Assembly: GCF_001586785.1 (NCBI RefSeq) | Contig: NZ_LUFH02000032.1 | Span: 1-53,272 of the forward strand | Direction of reading: 5' to 3' | From: Sphaerospermopsis aphanizomenoides BCCUSP55 | Lineage (GTDB): Bacteria; Cyanobacteriota; Cyanobacteriia; Cyanobacteriales; Nostocaceae | DNA: 53,272 bases | Shown here: piece after piece, positions 15,981 to 25,374 of the stretch | Layout of the letters: every line of letters begins with the position of its first letter | Numbering within the stretch: position 1 is the stretch's first letter | The notes under the pieces: model-generated | What the model saw: only the letters and a program-made list of their open reading frames with translations | What the model was told of the DNA's origin: nothing | Database searches by the model: none | Position numbers and translations under genes: made by a program

Positions 15981-17030
15981 TTAAGGAATAGATTTTTTTT
16001 GAGGGTTAGCTTGTTTTTGTAGCTGAAAATTAATTTTGCTGAGTAATGGTAAAGATTTCTGTTCCCAAAAATCTTTAATTTTTTCAGTTGTAATTTTTTT
16101 AATTCCTTGATCTTGCATATTTTGGGCAATTTCATCGAAAGATTTTTGGTGTTTTTGAAACTCAGGTAGCAGTTGCATTTCTAAAAACTTAGCATTACAA
16201 GCATCATCATATTTACAACATTTTTTTAATAAACCATCTTTATCTTCCTCAATATACTGTTTTAATATTCCGGGAATGTATCCAATTTCTAGACTAATAG
16301 TTACTAATAAAAGTTTACATTCTCTGTTCCATCGAGAATAAACTGTCTGATAATTAATACCTACTTGTTCAGTAAGTAATTTAAAATCATCAGGAGGTTC
16401 TTTCAATAATAATCGTTCTGCCAGAAATTTACAATTGCACTTTTCGCACTCTCTAGGGTGACAGTTGCGTAATTTACCTTGAGGATCTTCGTTAATATAA
16501 TCTTCTATTTTTGACCAAATTTTTTGAATTTCTTGGTCTTGAAGTTTCCGAATATAAATATCTAATCCATCTGGTTCTCCTGCATCTCGACGACGTTTCA
16601 AAGCAGAAGTATTAGAATCTGTATTAGAAACTATATCAGCAAATGTTATTTCATCATTACCTATTTGACCATGAGAAAGTTTTTTATCTAGTGGAATGTA
16701 GTTTTCATCTAGGGAATATAAATCTTTAATTCGCCAGTAGAGATAACCGTTAATCCAATTTAATAAGCTTTTTTGAATTGACGGCGTTCCTGGCTCAAAT
16801 TTTTTGATGTTTTTTGCCAGCCATTCCCAAGTTAGGTTGAGAGCAGATGGATAATTGCTATGAGATGATTTTAGTAATCCTGGAATTTTTTGAGCTTTAC
16901 TAATTAGTCTAGAAACTGCCCTTCTATATTCAGAACTTGTCTCTGATTTATTAGCGATTATTGTTAGGAGTTCACAGAGAGATTTATCTTCTGGTGTACC
17001 ATCTAAAAACTGTTCTAGTAACTCTGTCAT
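15981..17030 (-). CDS. sigma-70-like regulatory protein
   Basis: Residues (from the ATG at 17030) about 50-100, SALNLTWEWLAKNIKKFEPG followed by NGYLYWRIKDLY, resemble sigma region 2. A later LLTEQVGINYQTVYSRWNRECK resembles the sigma region 4 helix-turn-helix. Between them lies CHPRECEKCNCKF and later CCKYDDACNAKF, two matching Cys-rich segments that may bind metal or be disulfide switches. The frame opens at a TTG at 17078, but the ATG is preferred. Cyanobacterial proteins of this type precede DUF1822 and CHAT genes. It may be a group of degenerate ECF-like sigma factors or a DNA-binding adaptor; promoter recognition is unproven. Confidence 0.65.
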   Translation of the reverse strand: MTELLEQFLDGTPEDKSLCELLTIIANKSETSSEYRRAVSRLISKAQKIPGLLKSSHSNYPSALNLTWEWLAKNIKKFEPGTPSIQKSLLNWINGYLYWRIKDLYSLDENYIPLDKKLSHGQIGNDEITFADIVSNTDSNTSALKRRRDAGEPDGLDIYIRKLQDQEIQKIWSKIEDYINEDPQGKLRNCHPRECEKCNCKFLAERLLLKEPPDDFKLLTEQVGINYQTVYSRWNRECKLLLVTISLEIGYIPGILKQYIEEDKDGLLKKCCKYDDACNAKFLEMQLLPEFQKHQKSFDEIAQNMQDQGIKKITTEKIKDFWEQKSLPLLSKINFQLQKQANPQKKSIP

Positions 17031-17384
17031 AGGATGATTTGATTGAGCTTGTGGCTCATATATGTCAGCATGGTACAAAAGTTATCACATTTATATATAC
17101 CAAAAATTAGCCATGTTTGTAAATAGATATTTGAGAATTGTTACTTTTTGTAATCCAAAGTCAATTGGTTATAAATAAATTTCAACTGAATTTATCCTCA
17201 TTCTGCAAAACTGATTATCTGGGAGTAAGGATTTTGTTTGTATAGTTCTATTTTTGAGACAGAGCCTATATTTACAAAACTTAAAATTTACAGTCCAACC
17301 AAACTTATGATATGCTCACTTACTTCTATCTTTGATTCTATAAAAATTTTATTTTTGATTGAAAGATGTAAATTTATTCTATCG
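17031..17384. other. AT-rich gap upstream of the sigma-like/DUF1822/CHAT triad
   Basis: About 350 bp separate the stop codon of the zinc-ribbon kinase from the start of the sigma-like gene, both on the minus strand. No ORF, hairpin with T-run or long repeat stands out. The triad promoter must lie here, making the triad a transcription unit probably separate from the larger cluster upstream. Confidence 0.35.
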
Positions 17385-19490
17385 CTAAAGATTCATACCA
17401 ATCCATTGAAAAGCCTGTTGAATACCTGCGGCTAAAGTTGGTTTTTGTTGCACTATATAGAGTTCTCTAGCTTTGCGATAAGCTGATAACATTTCTCGGA
17501 AATTCTCTACTTGACCATCTTGGTTTTTAAGATTCAGTAAAACCCAGGCTAAATTATGATATGCTTGGGCATAATTGCGGTTTAAATGAATAGCTTTCTC
17601 TAAATGTATCCTTGCTTGTGGCCATTGTCCTAATTTACCGTATAAAGTCCCTAGCCGAAAGCAAATAAAGGCATGGGGAGGTAATTTTTGATTGTGAACT
17701 TCATAAACTTGGATAGCACCTGGAATATTTTGCAAATGTTCTTGAGTAATGCCATAATTGATTAAAATCCAACTAGGAACTTGTGCTTTACGGCTGGCTT
17801 GTTCAAAATTTGTAAGAGCATCATTCCATAAACCATACTTTGCTTTTTTCCAACCCATTAAACCCCAAGCTACAGAACTATCAGGTACTTGAGTTATAAA
17901 TTCTTGAATACGTCTTTCTACATCGTTAGCTTGTTGAGTAATCACTGCTTTTTCTAATGCCATAATTAGGTATGGATAAATCCATAATTGTGATTCTTTA
18001 GAATTACTCAACGGTGTTTGCTTTAATCTAAAAACTGCTTGGGTAGCGGCGCGAACTGCTGGTTTCCATTGCTGTTGTTTAGTATAGATCCAGGCTTGTA
18101 AACTTAAACTAAAAGTGCAATTAGCATCTATTGATAGTGCTTGATTGACAGCCATTTCTGCCTGTTGCCAATTACCTGTTTTACCTAAAGCCCAAGCTAA
18201 ATTAGCTTGTATCCACGCTTCTTGAGGAGATAAATTAGCTGCTTGTTGTAAATATTTTACTGCTTCTGTCCAATTTGATTTACGACAATTAACCAGTCCT
18301 AATACTCCATATCCTCTGCCATCTTTAGGTTGTAATTGAATTGCTTTTTGAGCAGCTACTTCGGCTTTTTGGTCATCAATGTATATTTGGATTAAAGCTA
18401 ACTCAATCGCAGCTTCTCCATTATTAGGTTCATGAGTTAGTAATTTTTCATAAGTCTGAACAGCTTCACCTAATTTTCCTTGTTGAACTAATTCATGCGC
18501 TCTTTTTTGAATAGGTGAAATAAATTTACCATTTAAAGCATCAATTAATTCATCAGCAGTTTGAAAACGGTCTTCAGCCCTAAACTGCATTCCTGTAATA
18601 ATAACTTTTTCCATTAAAGGACTCAAGTTAGAATTGAATTTTCGCGGTGAAACAAATGGATCTGGACTCTTACTAGATAAAGCACCTGCTCTTTCTGCTG
18701 AGTTAACTGGTAATTGTCCAGTTAATAATTCATAAAAAGATGCACATAAAGCATAAAAATCTGTTGCAGGAAAGCGTTTAGCTTTTGATAGGTATTGTTC
18801 ATAAGGAGCGTATTCTGCTGTTAATATCCCAGTCATTCGTGCTGTTTGTCCAGCAATAAATTCTCTAGCTGCACCAAAGTCAATTAATACTGCTCTATCT
18901 GGATGCACAATTATAATATTGTCTGGTTTGATATCTCTATGAAGTAAGTTATTACTATGAATAACTTTTAAAGCATCAGCAATTTGTAAGAAATAACGTT
19001 TTAAACGATTTTCTTCTAAGATGCCTTCTTCTTTTAATATCTTATCCAATGGTTTACCAGAAAGTAATTCCATTACTATATATGCGGTGTCATTCTCTTG
19101 AAACCAATCATAAACTTTGACAATATGGGAATGAACACATTTCTGTACATTACCAGCTTCTGTTTGAAATTCTGTGAGTTGTTTTTGTCGATCTACAGGT
19201 GCAATTGAACTAGGCCAAAATACTTGACTGCCTTGTCTTGCAGCACCTTCAGGCCAAAGTTCTTTAATAGCAACAGGGGCAGAATTTTGGACATAAATAC
19301 CTTTATATGTAATCCCAAATCCTCCTTGTCCTAAGACTTTTTCTATTTTATATTTTCCTTGTCTTAGTAATGTACCAGATTGCAGAGCAGATGGACTGGG
19401 AGCAGTGGTACTAAGAGGAGTACCACAGTAAACACAGATAGCTGCATTGTCAGTATTTTCTTGACAACAACTTGGGCATAGAATAGGCAT
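17385..19490 (-). CDS. Ser/Thr protein kinase with zinc ribbon and TPRs
   Basis: This 701-residue Hanks-type kinase begins with a zinc ribbon (CPSCC at 5-9 and CVYCG at 19-23). The kinase domain spans about 45-320: glycine loop GQGGFG (54-59), Lys76 in VAIKE, catalytic HRDIKPDN (184-191) and DFG (204-206), so it should be active. An ECF-like APYEQY follows the activation loop. From about 330 to 690 there are roughly ten TPR units (GEAVQTYEKLLTHEP, AWIQANLAWALGKTG). No membrane segment is seen. It is the last gene of the signalling cluster and pairs naturally with the PP2C and FHA genes upstream. It probably phosphorylates Thr on cluster proteins, which is inference. Confidence 0.92.
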   Translation of the reverse strand: MPILCPSCCQENTDNAAICVYCGTPLSTTAPSPSALQSGTLLRQGKYKIEKVLGQGGFGITYKGIYVQNSAPVAIKELWPEGAARQGSQVFWPSSIAPVDRQKQLTEFQTEAGNVQKCVHSHIVKVYDWFQENDTAYIVMELLSGKPLDKILKEEGILEENRLKRYFLQIADALKVIHSNNLLHRDIKPDNIIIVHPDRAVLIDFGAAREFIAGQTARMTGILTAEYAPYEQYLSKAKRFPATDFYALCASFYELLTGQLPVNSAERAGALSSKSPDPFVSPRKFNSNLSPLMEKVIITGMQFRAEDRFQTADELIDALNGKFISPIQKRAHELVQQGKLGEAVQTYEKLLTHEPNNGEAAIELALIQIYIDDQKAEVAAQKAIQLQPKDGRGYGVLGLVNCRKSNWTEAVKYLQQAANLSPQEAWIQANLAWALGKTGNWQQAEMAVNQALSIDANCTFSLSLQAWIYTKQQQWKPAVRAATQAVFRLKQTPLSNSKESQLWIYPYLIMALEKAVITQQANDVERRIQEFITQVPDSSVAWGLMGWKKAKYGLWNDALTNFEQASRKAQVPSWILINYGITQEHLQNIPGAIQVYEVHNQKLPPHAFICFRLGTLYGKLGQWPQARIHLEKAIHLNRNYAQAYHNLAWVLLNLKNQDGQVENFREMLSAYRKARELYIVQQKPTLAAGIQQAFQWIGMNL

Positions 19491-19508
19491 TTTATCGGAA
19501 TTAATTTT

Positions 19509-20465
19509 CTAATTTTGGCTTGTACTTAAAGAAGAACGTACTTGATTTATTTCATTAAGACTGCTGGCAGGATCTTTTGTTATTCTAATTAGTAATGCGC
19601 CTGCCTCTCTCCATAAATACTCAAAGTGTTTGTCAGTATCATCCACTAAGTCTTGTCCGCCTATGTGAAATGCTGGGCATTCACTACCGTTAGAGTGTGA
19701 AAAATACATCCATGCAATTCTATAATCTTTTGAATCTGAGTAGTAACCAATTGGCGAAAACAAGTTTTTATGAAATTTTACCTCTATTGAACCCTTAATT
19801 TGTATCCCTTTACTATGGTATTGCATTTCCAAATCTTGATAAAGATTATCTAACTTACCCAAAAACGCGTTGGAAATAGTTGGATAGTTACTTTTTCTAG
19901 CTAACCCAGATTGTTATAAACAATCCAAAAGAGATGAATTTGGGTGTAAAACCAAAATTTTTAACTTACATCCATTCACAATTTTTTCTCGGATATTTTT
20001 TAAATTCTGCGAACCTGCAAAAATTGATATTTCGTCTTCAAACAAACATAACAATCTAATTTCTTGACCCTCTAAAGACGCATGAAAACTTTCTTTAATT
20101 AGATCATCATAGTCTTCTATGTGTATAAAAAATTCTTTGAGATATCTTGTGGGCTTGGCATTATTAATAATTACCTGAATTTCTTTCAATGTTTCTCTTT
20201 TTAAAGCAAGCTCAAGCACAAAGATTGTGATTGCTGCTTGTAAAAAATTTGAACCTAAACCTCCAAGCAAAGGAGAACCTATAGAACATTTCCAAGACTG
20301 CTGATTTGTATTTGATTGTTGACGACATTGTTGTTGTAAATAATAACTATCAGTAACTTGTAATACAACCCCAAAAAAACCTAGCAAAAACAATAGCTTA
20401 AAAACTTTGCTTCCAGTAGAGGTTATGAGTTGTAAAAACAGATTTTTGTTTTTTTTAGAAGACAT
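19509..20465 (-). pseudogene. membrane signalling protein interrupted by an in-frame TAA
   Basis: Two reading frames (20465 to 19914, and 19862 to 19509) are the same frame separated by one TAA at 19914-19916. Translation past it is seamless (SLLDCL, stop, QSGLARKSNYPTISNAFLG). A single C-to-T change in CAA CAA would create it. I chose the ATG at 20465, with AAGGA upstream. The protein has two membrane segments (residues about 20-36 LLFLLGFFGVVLQV and 68-85 NFLQAAITIFVLELA). A soluble domain with IRLLCLFEDEISIF and CKLKILVLHPNSSLL follows, which I cannot assign to a family. Either the gene is dead, or the first half alone is used. Confidence 0.7.
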
Positions 20466-20573
20466 GATGTCTGATCCTTTTGTAAAAATGATGATGAACT
20501 CGCTCGTAATCAATTTGTCAACAATCGTGGTCAATTCATACTTTATTCATTAGGTTAAACTTTATTTATTGAG

Positions 20574-22442
20574 TTAAATTTTATCTATGAAACATTGCAA
20601 TGCTAAAAGGGTAGCGTTATCAGATGCACCTCGTTCAAGTACCTTAGTAATAGTTTGATCAACAGTAGACTGTAAATCTTGATGTGTATTTTGATGTTGT
20701 GTATTTTGATATATACCAAAAATTTCGGCTAATTCATTTGTAGGAACTAAATCCCAAACTCCATCAGAACAAAGTAATAATACATCTCCATTTTCTAAAT
20801 TGATTGATAATTCCTGTGTTGTACTTTTTAAAGTCTGCACATAGCCATCACTTAATCTCCGTTTTGAACCTATAGATTTAATCAAGACGTTTCTATCTGG
20901 ATGTTCTAAACTTTCTGCTTCTGTAATTTCCCCACTAGCAACTAATAAGGCAACATAAGAATGATCTTCACTAATTTGGCGGATTTCTCCTTTTCTTAAT
21001 AAATAAATACGACTGTCTCCTACATGAGCTATCAATAATTGTTTGGAAATAGCTAAAATTACACTGAGTGTAGTTCCCCCATCTCTGACTTGATTAGCTA
21101 CAGATTCGTTAGCTTGTTCAAATAAGGAAATTAACCATTCATTCCGTTGCTCTACAGTTTTAAATTCATTTGGTATTGGTTCTTCCAAAACTGTTTTGAC
21201 AGCTATTTTGCTGGCTAATTCACCCTGAGACATCCCACCCATACCATCAGCGACTACTCCTAAAATCATTGTTTCTGTATTGCTTAATTGTTGTTGTCTG
21301 ACTCCATAATTATCTTCATTTTGTAGTCGTTTAAGTGATAGTCCTACAGTGGAAGCACTAGCAATTTGCCAATGAATTTTAGGTGTACTAATTGCTTGCC
21401 GAGTTTCTACTAAGTTGGCTAATAATTGAGAGAGGGGAAATCTTTCTTCAGGAATGGGAGATAGACTAATCTTGAGAATTTGAAAAATGCGAGGAATGGG
21501 GTTAATTTTAATGTCTATTGATTGTGTTAATTCTAAAGGTTGTTTGTGAATTGTATGATATAATAATGCTGCAACTGTATAACTACTCATCAATTCATTG
21601 ATGGGGGTTTTGTTATAAGCTAGTTCAGGAGCGCAATAATTTCCTAGTAACCCGGAAGGGAGGGTTTCACCGACAGGATAAGCACTGGTGAGATCAAAAA
21701 ATTGGATGGGAGTGGTCATTTCTATCAGTTCGGGTAAAATGCTCACAAGACACCAATTTTGTTGATGCACATAGCGTAGAAATTGACAAACTTGAGTGGC
21801 TAAAAATATAGATTCTTCTAAGGAATGTTCTGCTGTTAACCAGGTTTTTAAGCTTTTTGTTTCATCAGGAAGATAGCTAAGTAAAAGTAGTTTCTCTGTA
21901 GATGAATTAGATGTAATTTCTTGTTCTTCATAATATTTTTCTTCTAAATAATCTGTTTCACTATCTAATTCGCTAGATGTTTCTGTTGATTCTGGTGTAG
22001 ATAAATCATTATTTTCTTCGTTCTGTTCTAAAATATTTACCTCTAGTTCATTTTCAAGTTCATCAGTTTTGATTTCATCTTCTTGATATTCTTGTTGTTG
22101 GATATGTTCTGAATTTTCTGGTTCAGATGAGCGCAAATTAATAATTACAGCATCAATTCTTGTTTGTGCTAGTAGAGGAGCAACTAATTTATAATCAGCT
22201 AGTTTTTCTCTAAGTTGTATCTCTCTACTTATTCCGCTTTCAATTGAGCCTATTCTTAATAATCCTAATTTGGTAGATGTGTTATCAGTTCCGGGTAGTA
22301 AGATGTTAACGTAGAAATAATATACATCTGTTGTGAATTGTCCTAAATATTCTAGAATTTCTATTTGATAATTCTCTATTGTGAGGTGGCTGTTTTTTTG
22401 AATTACTAAATTATCGGATGTGTCGTTGGATGCTGAGTTCAT
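20574..22442 (-). CDS. PP2C phosphatase fused to a degenerate kinase-like domain
   Basis: Residues 365-620 form a PP2C/PPM phosphatase: RLQNEDNYG (372-380), VVADGMGG (396-403, metal-binding Asp399), AHVGDSRIYLL, LLCSDGVWDLV and GASDNATLL. All metal ligands appear intact, so phospho-Ser/Thr phosphatase activity is expected. Residues 1-350 retain a kinase-like fold without its catalytic residues: no invariant Lys or HRD, but a NYCAPELAY segment near 268-276 and an activation-lobe-like YTVAALLYHTIH. Residues 105-180 are a Glu-rich spacer. Such a pseudokinase-PP2C fusion can sense or dock onto a partner kinase. It opposes the zinc-ribbon kinase gene encoded two genes downstream. Confidence 0.9.
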   Translation of the reverse strand: MNSASNDTSDNLVIQKNSHLTIENYQIEILEYLGQFTTDVYYFYVNILLPGTDNTSTKLGLLRIGSIESGISREIQLREKLADYKLVAPLLAQTRIDAVIINLRSSEPENSEHIQQQEYQEDEIKTDELENELEVNILEQNEENNDLSTPESTETSSELDSETDYLEEKYYEEQEITSNSSTEKLLLLSYLPDETKSLKTWLTAEHSLEESIFLATQVCQFLRYVHQQNWCLVSILPELIEMTTPIQFFDLTSAYPVGETLPSGLLGNYCAPELAYNKTPINELMSSYTVAALLYHTIHKQPLELTQSIDIKINPIPRIFQILKISLSPIPEERFPLSQLLANLVETRQAISTPKIHWQIASASTVGLSLKRLQNEDNYGVRQQQLSNTETMILGVVADGMGGMSQGELASKIAVKTVLEEPIPNEFKTVEQRNEWLISLFEQANESVANQVRDGGTTLSVILAISKQLLIAHVGDSRIYLLRKGEIRQISEDHSYVALLVASGEITEAESLEHPDRNVLIKSIGSKRRLSDGYVQTLKSTTQELSINLENGDVLLLCSDGVWDLVPTNELAEIFGIYQNTQHQNTHQDLQSTVDQTITKVLERGASDNATLLALQCFIDKI

Positions 22443-22528
22443 ATTGGTTGGTGGTGAAAAGTTAACTAACAGGATTTATAGATTGTTTTTGTATGTTTAG
22501 GGACTTCTACGAAATAAATTATCCAATG

Positions 22529-22588
22529 TTGTGGGATGGGCTTCTAGCCCGTCCGGGTTTAAGGGCAGGCAAGATACCTACCCCACAA
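22529..22588. repeat. inverted repeat between FHA and PP2C genes
   Basis: TTGTGGGATGGG (22529-22540) and CTACCCCACAA (22578-22588) form an imperfect long stem. A GGGC/GCCC pair and CCGTCCGGG lie inside. It is a dispersed Nostocales repeat type. It lies in the 204-bp gap between the FHA and PP2C genes and could form an RNA hairpin that tunes expression of the genes downstream. Confidence 0.5.
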
Positions 22589-22646
22589 AAATAGAGAGAT
22601 AAGGGGGAATCTAGTTGCTGATACTTGTTAAATATCCTCTAAAAAT

Positions 22647-23231
22647 TTAAGGACTTTGAAAGAGGAAACGTACTTTACCAAAAGCAATTTCATCTCCTGA
22701 ATTTAATGTTTGCGGTGCAGTAATTCTCGCTCCAAAGCGGGTTTGACCAACAGGTTTGATAAAAATTCCGTTTGTAGAACCAAGATCCTTAACTTTCCAA
22801 ATTCCCCCTTCTGGGTATATTTCGGCGTGACCGCGTGAAACTGTTTCACCACCAGAAAAGGCTTCCAAGTCAATATCAACTGGTCCTATATCTGGGTCGA
22901 ATATACCTACAACTGCATTACTGTCTAGGGGAAATTCTGGTGTAGGAGGACTGGGTTGTTTGGCAATAAGTCTGGCCGTTGTAGCTGTGGTGGGAAAAGT
23001 GGGAGTAGTAGGTATTGGAGTGGGTGTTGTAGTAGGGGTTGGAGTAGGATAAATCGGGTCAGGTATTGGTTGGGGTATTGGTTGGGGTGGTGGTGTTTGT
23101 GGTTGGATAACTGTGGGTGCTTGTGGGGAAGAAATTATGGTTGGTGCTAGTGCTTGTAATTCTGATCCACAGGCATCACAAAATTCTGCACCATCTGGGT
23201 TTTCATAGCCACAAGCTGAACAAGTAATCAT
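22647..23231 (-). CDS. zinc-ribbon FHA-domain protein
   Basis: The first 25 residues form a zinc ribbon (CSACG at 4-8 and CDACG at 18-22) like that of the cluster kinase. A Pro/Thr-rich linker with repeated PTPTPTTTPTP follows (about 30-100). Residues about 105-194 are an FHA domain: VSRGHAEIYPEGG has the Ser-x-x-His phosphothreonine-binding core, and LGSTNGIFI the conserved Asn. It should bind phosphothreonine made by the nearby kinase and recruit the partners. It lies between a vWA gene and the PP2C gene, completing a writer-eraser-reader set on one strand. Confidence 0.92.
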   Translation of the reverse strand: MITCSACGYENPDGAEFCDACGSELQALAPTIISSPQAPTVIQPQTPPPQPIPQPIPDPIYPTPTPTTTPTPIPTTPTFPTTATTARLIAKQPSPPTPEFPLDSNAVVGIFDPDIGPVDIDLEAFSGGETVSRGHAEIYPEGGIWKVKDLGSTNGIFIKPVGQTRFGARITAPQTLNSGDEIAFGKVRFLFQSP

Positions 23232-23434
23232 TGATATAACTCCTTGGTTTGTAAATATAATGTTGGGAAAAATTGAAGGTTTTCAGTTACTATTCAAAAC
23301 AAAATTGATACACCATATTTCAGGTAAACGAGGTACAAACTGAAAACATGGCTTACGCCTAGCTGCGCTATCAGACAGGAAAAGGTTTTCCCTCCTGCCT
23401 CCTGCCTACTGCCTTCTGCCTCCTGCTATAATTT
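23232..23434. repeat. dispersed repeats between vWA and FHA genes
   Basis: This 203-bp gap has a partial MITE-like piece (ACGAGGTACAAAC near 23328), a TGGCTTACGCCTAGCTGCGC dispersed repeat at about 23347, and a pyrimidine-rich iteration CCTCCTGCCTCCTGCC running from about 23392 to 23427. The latter is a short tandem repeat common in these genomes. No gene is seen. Confidence 0.5.
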
Positions 23435-24829
23435 TCAAGTTCCTGTGAGTTTCCGCATTTCCTCTTCTGAAAACTGATCGTTAGCATCACTGCCCATTTT
23501 TACGGTTTTACCTTTAGCGCCCATTTTCACGGTTTTACGAGTTCCGGGGGAAATTTTGCGGGTTTTACGTAGTTCGTCTTGTGCGCCATTTAAGGATGCG
23601 GCCATTTCATCATTGCCAAGTCTGACTGTCATCCGGCGGGCTGTTTCTAGTATTTCTTCGGCTTTTTGCGGGTCACGTTCAGCAATTTTTGTGGCTTGAC
23701 CGACGAGGTTGGCAATATTACATTGTTGCAGATAATCCATTACTTCTTGATTAACTTGGGCTGCGCCTCCTTGTCCAGCGATAAATTGTACGACTAAATT
23801 TTGTGGGGGAAATTCTCCTCGGATTTTTTGCCCTGGGACATCGTAGGTTATACCTATTTGAGCAAGACGAACACGGGAGGCCGGACGAGCAGCCATGCTA
23901 AATTCTAAGATAAAAATTGTTTCATCGTTGGCTGCGGCATTACCGATAGGATAGGGCGGTTGGGTAAAGGGAAATTCTGCTTGTGTGGGATAGGCGCGGA
24001 CGATGCGGGTAAGTTCTACCCCTTGCACGGTTTTTACTCTTAAAGCTAGGTTGGTGATAACCTCTTGTTGTGCTTGACTGTATTCTTCGATGATTTTGTT
24101 GGGTAAGTCAAGAATGGAAACTTGAGAAGGTCCTGCTTGTCCGGGAACTATATATAAAAGGCTTCCTCCCGTAGAATCACTGAGATGGGTGAGTAAGTCT
24201 TCGTTAAATTCTTCGCCAACTCCTAAAGCGGTGATGGGGATGTTTTTGGCTGCAAATTCTGAGGCGATCGCCCGACATTGATCTTCATCAAATGTTGCTC
24301 CATCGGTAAACAGTAGAGTCCGTCTCACTGTCATATCTTGGTTAGCTAATGCGTTTAATGCACTGCCTAAACCTAAACCCATGCAAGTACCACCAGAATA
24401 GTTGCAAAGTTGTGCGATCGCATTCTCTAATTGACCAACTTGAGTGGCACTGGTTAAACCTATAATCTGGGAAGCTGTATCATCAAATTGAATAATGGCA
24501 ATGCGATCATTTGCTCCTAGTCTGCCAGAACGCACCAAAGCTAACAAAGATTCAATGACGATTTCAATTTTTGTCTTGCCCCCTGTCACCTCATTATATA
24601 CATTGCCATCTTGAACAACAGTCCTACCAGTAGGGGTAATATTCCCAGCTACTACTTCATACATTGAACCACTGGTATCAATAACAAAAGCAAAGGTAGT
24701 AGGAGGACGAGTTGCAGCTACTTCTTTTGTTGGTTGTAGTTTCAACATCAGAAATAGTTTCTGAGCGTTTGTATCTGCTGGCATAAATTCCCGGTGAGGA
24801 GTAATGCTGACATTTAGTTCATTAGCCAT
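23435..24829 (-). CDS. von Willebrand factor A protein with Thr-rich C-terminal motif
   Basis: This is a 464-residue soluble vWA protein. A Vault-like N-terminal strand region leads into the metal-ion-dependent adhesion site FVIDTSGSMYE (DTSGS at 51-55), and LLFTDGATFDEDQC supplies the second Asp. A beta-sandwich then an acidic helical region follow. The C-terminal 40 residues carry TRKTVKMG and GKTVKMG, two near-identical Thr motifs, then EEEMRKLTG. These are plausible phosphothreonine docking sites for the FHA protein encoded next, an idea drawn from GarA-type logic. The protein lacks a signal peptide, so it should be cytosolic. Confidence 0.88.
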   Translation of the reverse strand: MANELNVSITPHREFMPADTNAQKLFLMLKLQPTKEVAATRPPTTFAFVIDTSGSMYEVVAGNITPTGRTVVQDGNVYNEVTGGKTKIEIVIESLLALVRSGRLGANDRIAIIQFDDTASQIIGLTSATQVGQLENAIAQLCNYSGGTCMGLGLGSALNALANQDMTVRRTLLFTDGATFDEDQCRAIASEFAAKNIPITALGVGEEFNEDLLTHLSDSTGGSLLYIVPGQAGPSQVSILDLPNKIIEEYSQAQQEVITNLALRVKTVQGVELTRIVRAYPTQAEFPFTQPPYPIGNAAANDETIFILEFSMAARPASRVRLAQIGITYDVPGQKIRGEFPPQNLVVQFIAGQGGAAQVNQEVMDYLQQCNIANLVGQATKIAERDPQKAEEILETARRMTVRLGNDEMAASLNGAQDELRKTRKISPGTRKTVKMGAKGKTVKMGSDANDQFSEEEMRKLTGT

Positions 24830-24890
24830 TATGATGCTCCTTTATTACAGTATTTCAAGTATGAAATTAAGGGTAAATTGAAGGTAAAAC

Positions 24891-25274
24891 TTACACAAAA
24901 TTCAAAGGCGGAAACTTGCCTATTTTGGGTTCTATTTCCGATAGGTTGGGACTAATTATGGTGGGAAGGTCTTGATTTCCTGGTTCATTTAGTTGCTCTA
25001 TACTGGATTCAATTAATAAAGGTAAGTTTAGGGTAAGATTACTATCTCTATATCCTTCACGGATATCTTGTATCCAAGTTTGGATAATTTGGTTAAGATG
25101 GTGGTCTTTGATGGCACATAAACTTTTATTCTGAAGTGTGGTTCGCAAATTTTCCCGTATTTCTTGGGTAAATATTTCTTCAGGAAAATTCTCTTGTCGG
25201 TAATTTAAATTTAAAGCATAAGTATATTCATCGGAAGTACCTTTTATTTTTAGAGAGAATGAATATTTCACCAT
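24891..25274 (-). CDS. small hypothetical protein of the vWA cluster
   Basis: This 127-residue protein, MVKYSFSLKIKGTSDEYTYA onward, starts with a beta-rich stretch and continues with a helical LRTTLQNKSLCAIKDHHLNQ. It ends in a Pro-rich tail, with no membrane segment. I cannot place it in a family. It is sandwiched between two vWA genes on the same strand with short gaps (61 and 100 bp), so it probably works with them. Confidence 0.55.
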   Translation of the reverse strand: MVKYSFSLKIKGTSDEYTYALNLNYRQENFPEEIFTQEIRENLRTTLQNKSLCAIKDHHLNQIIQTWIQDIREGYRDSNLTLNLPLLIESSIEQLNEPGNQDLPTIISPNLSEIEPKIGKFPPLNFV

Positions 25275-25374
25275 GATATATTTTGTTTTTAAGGCATAAT
25301 TAATCTAGACCATTAAAACTATATGACACTAATTCCAAGATACCTGATTTACAGTTACAAGGTTACTTTTTTTC

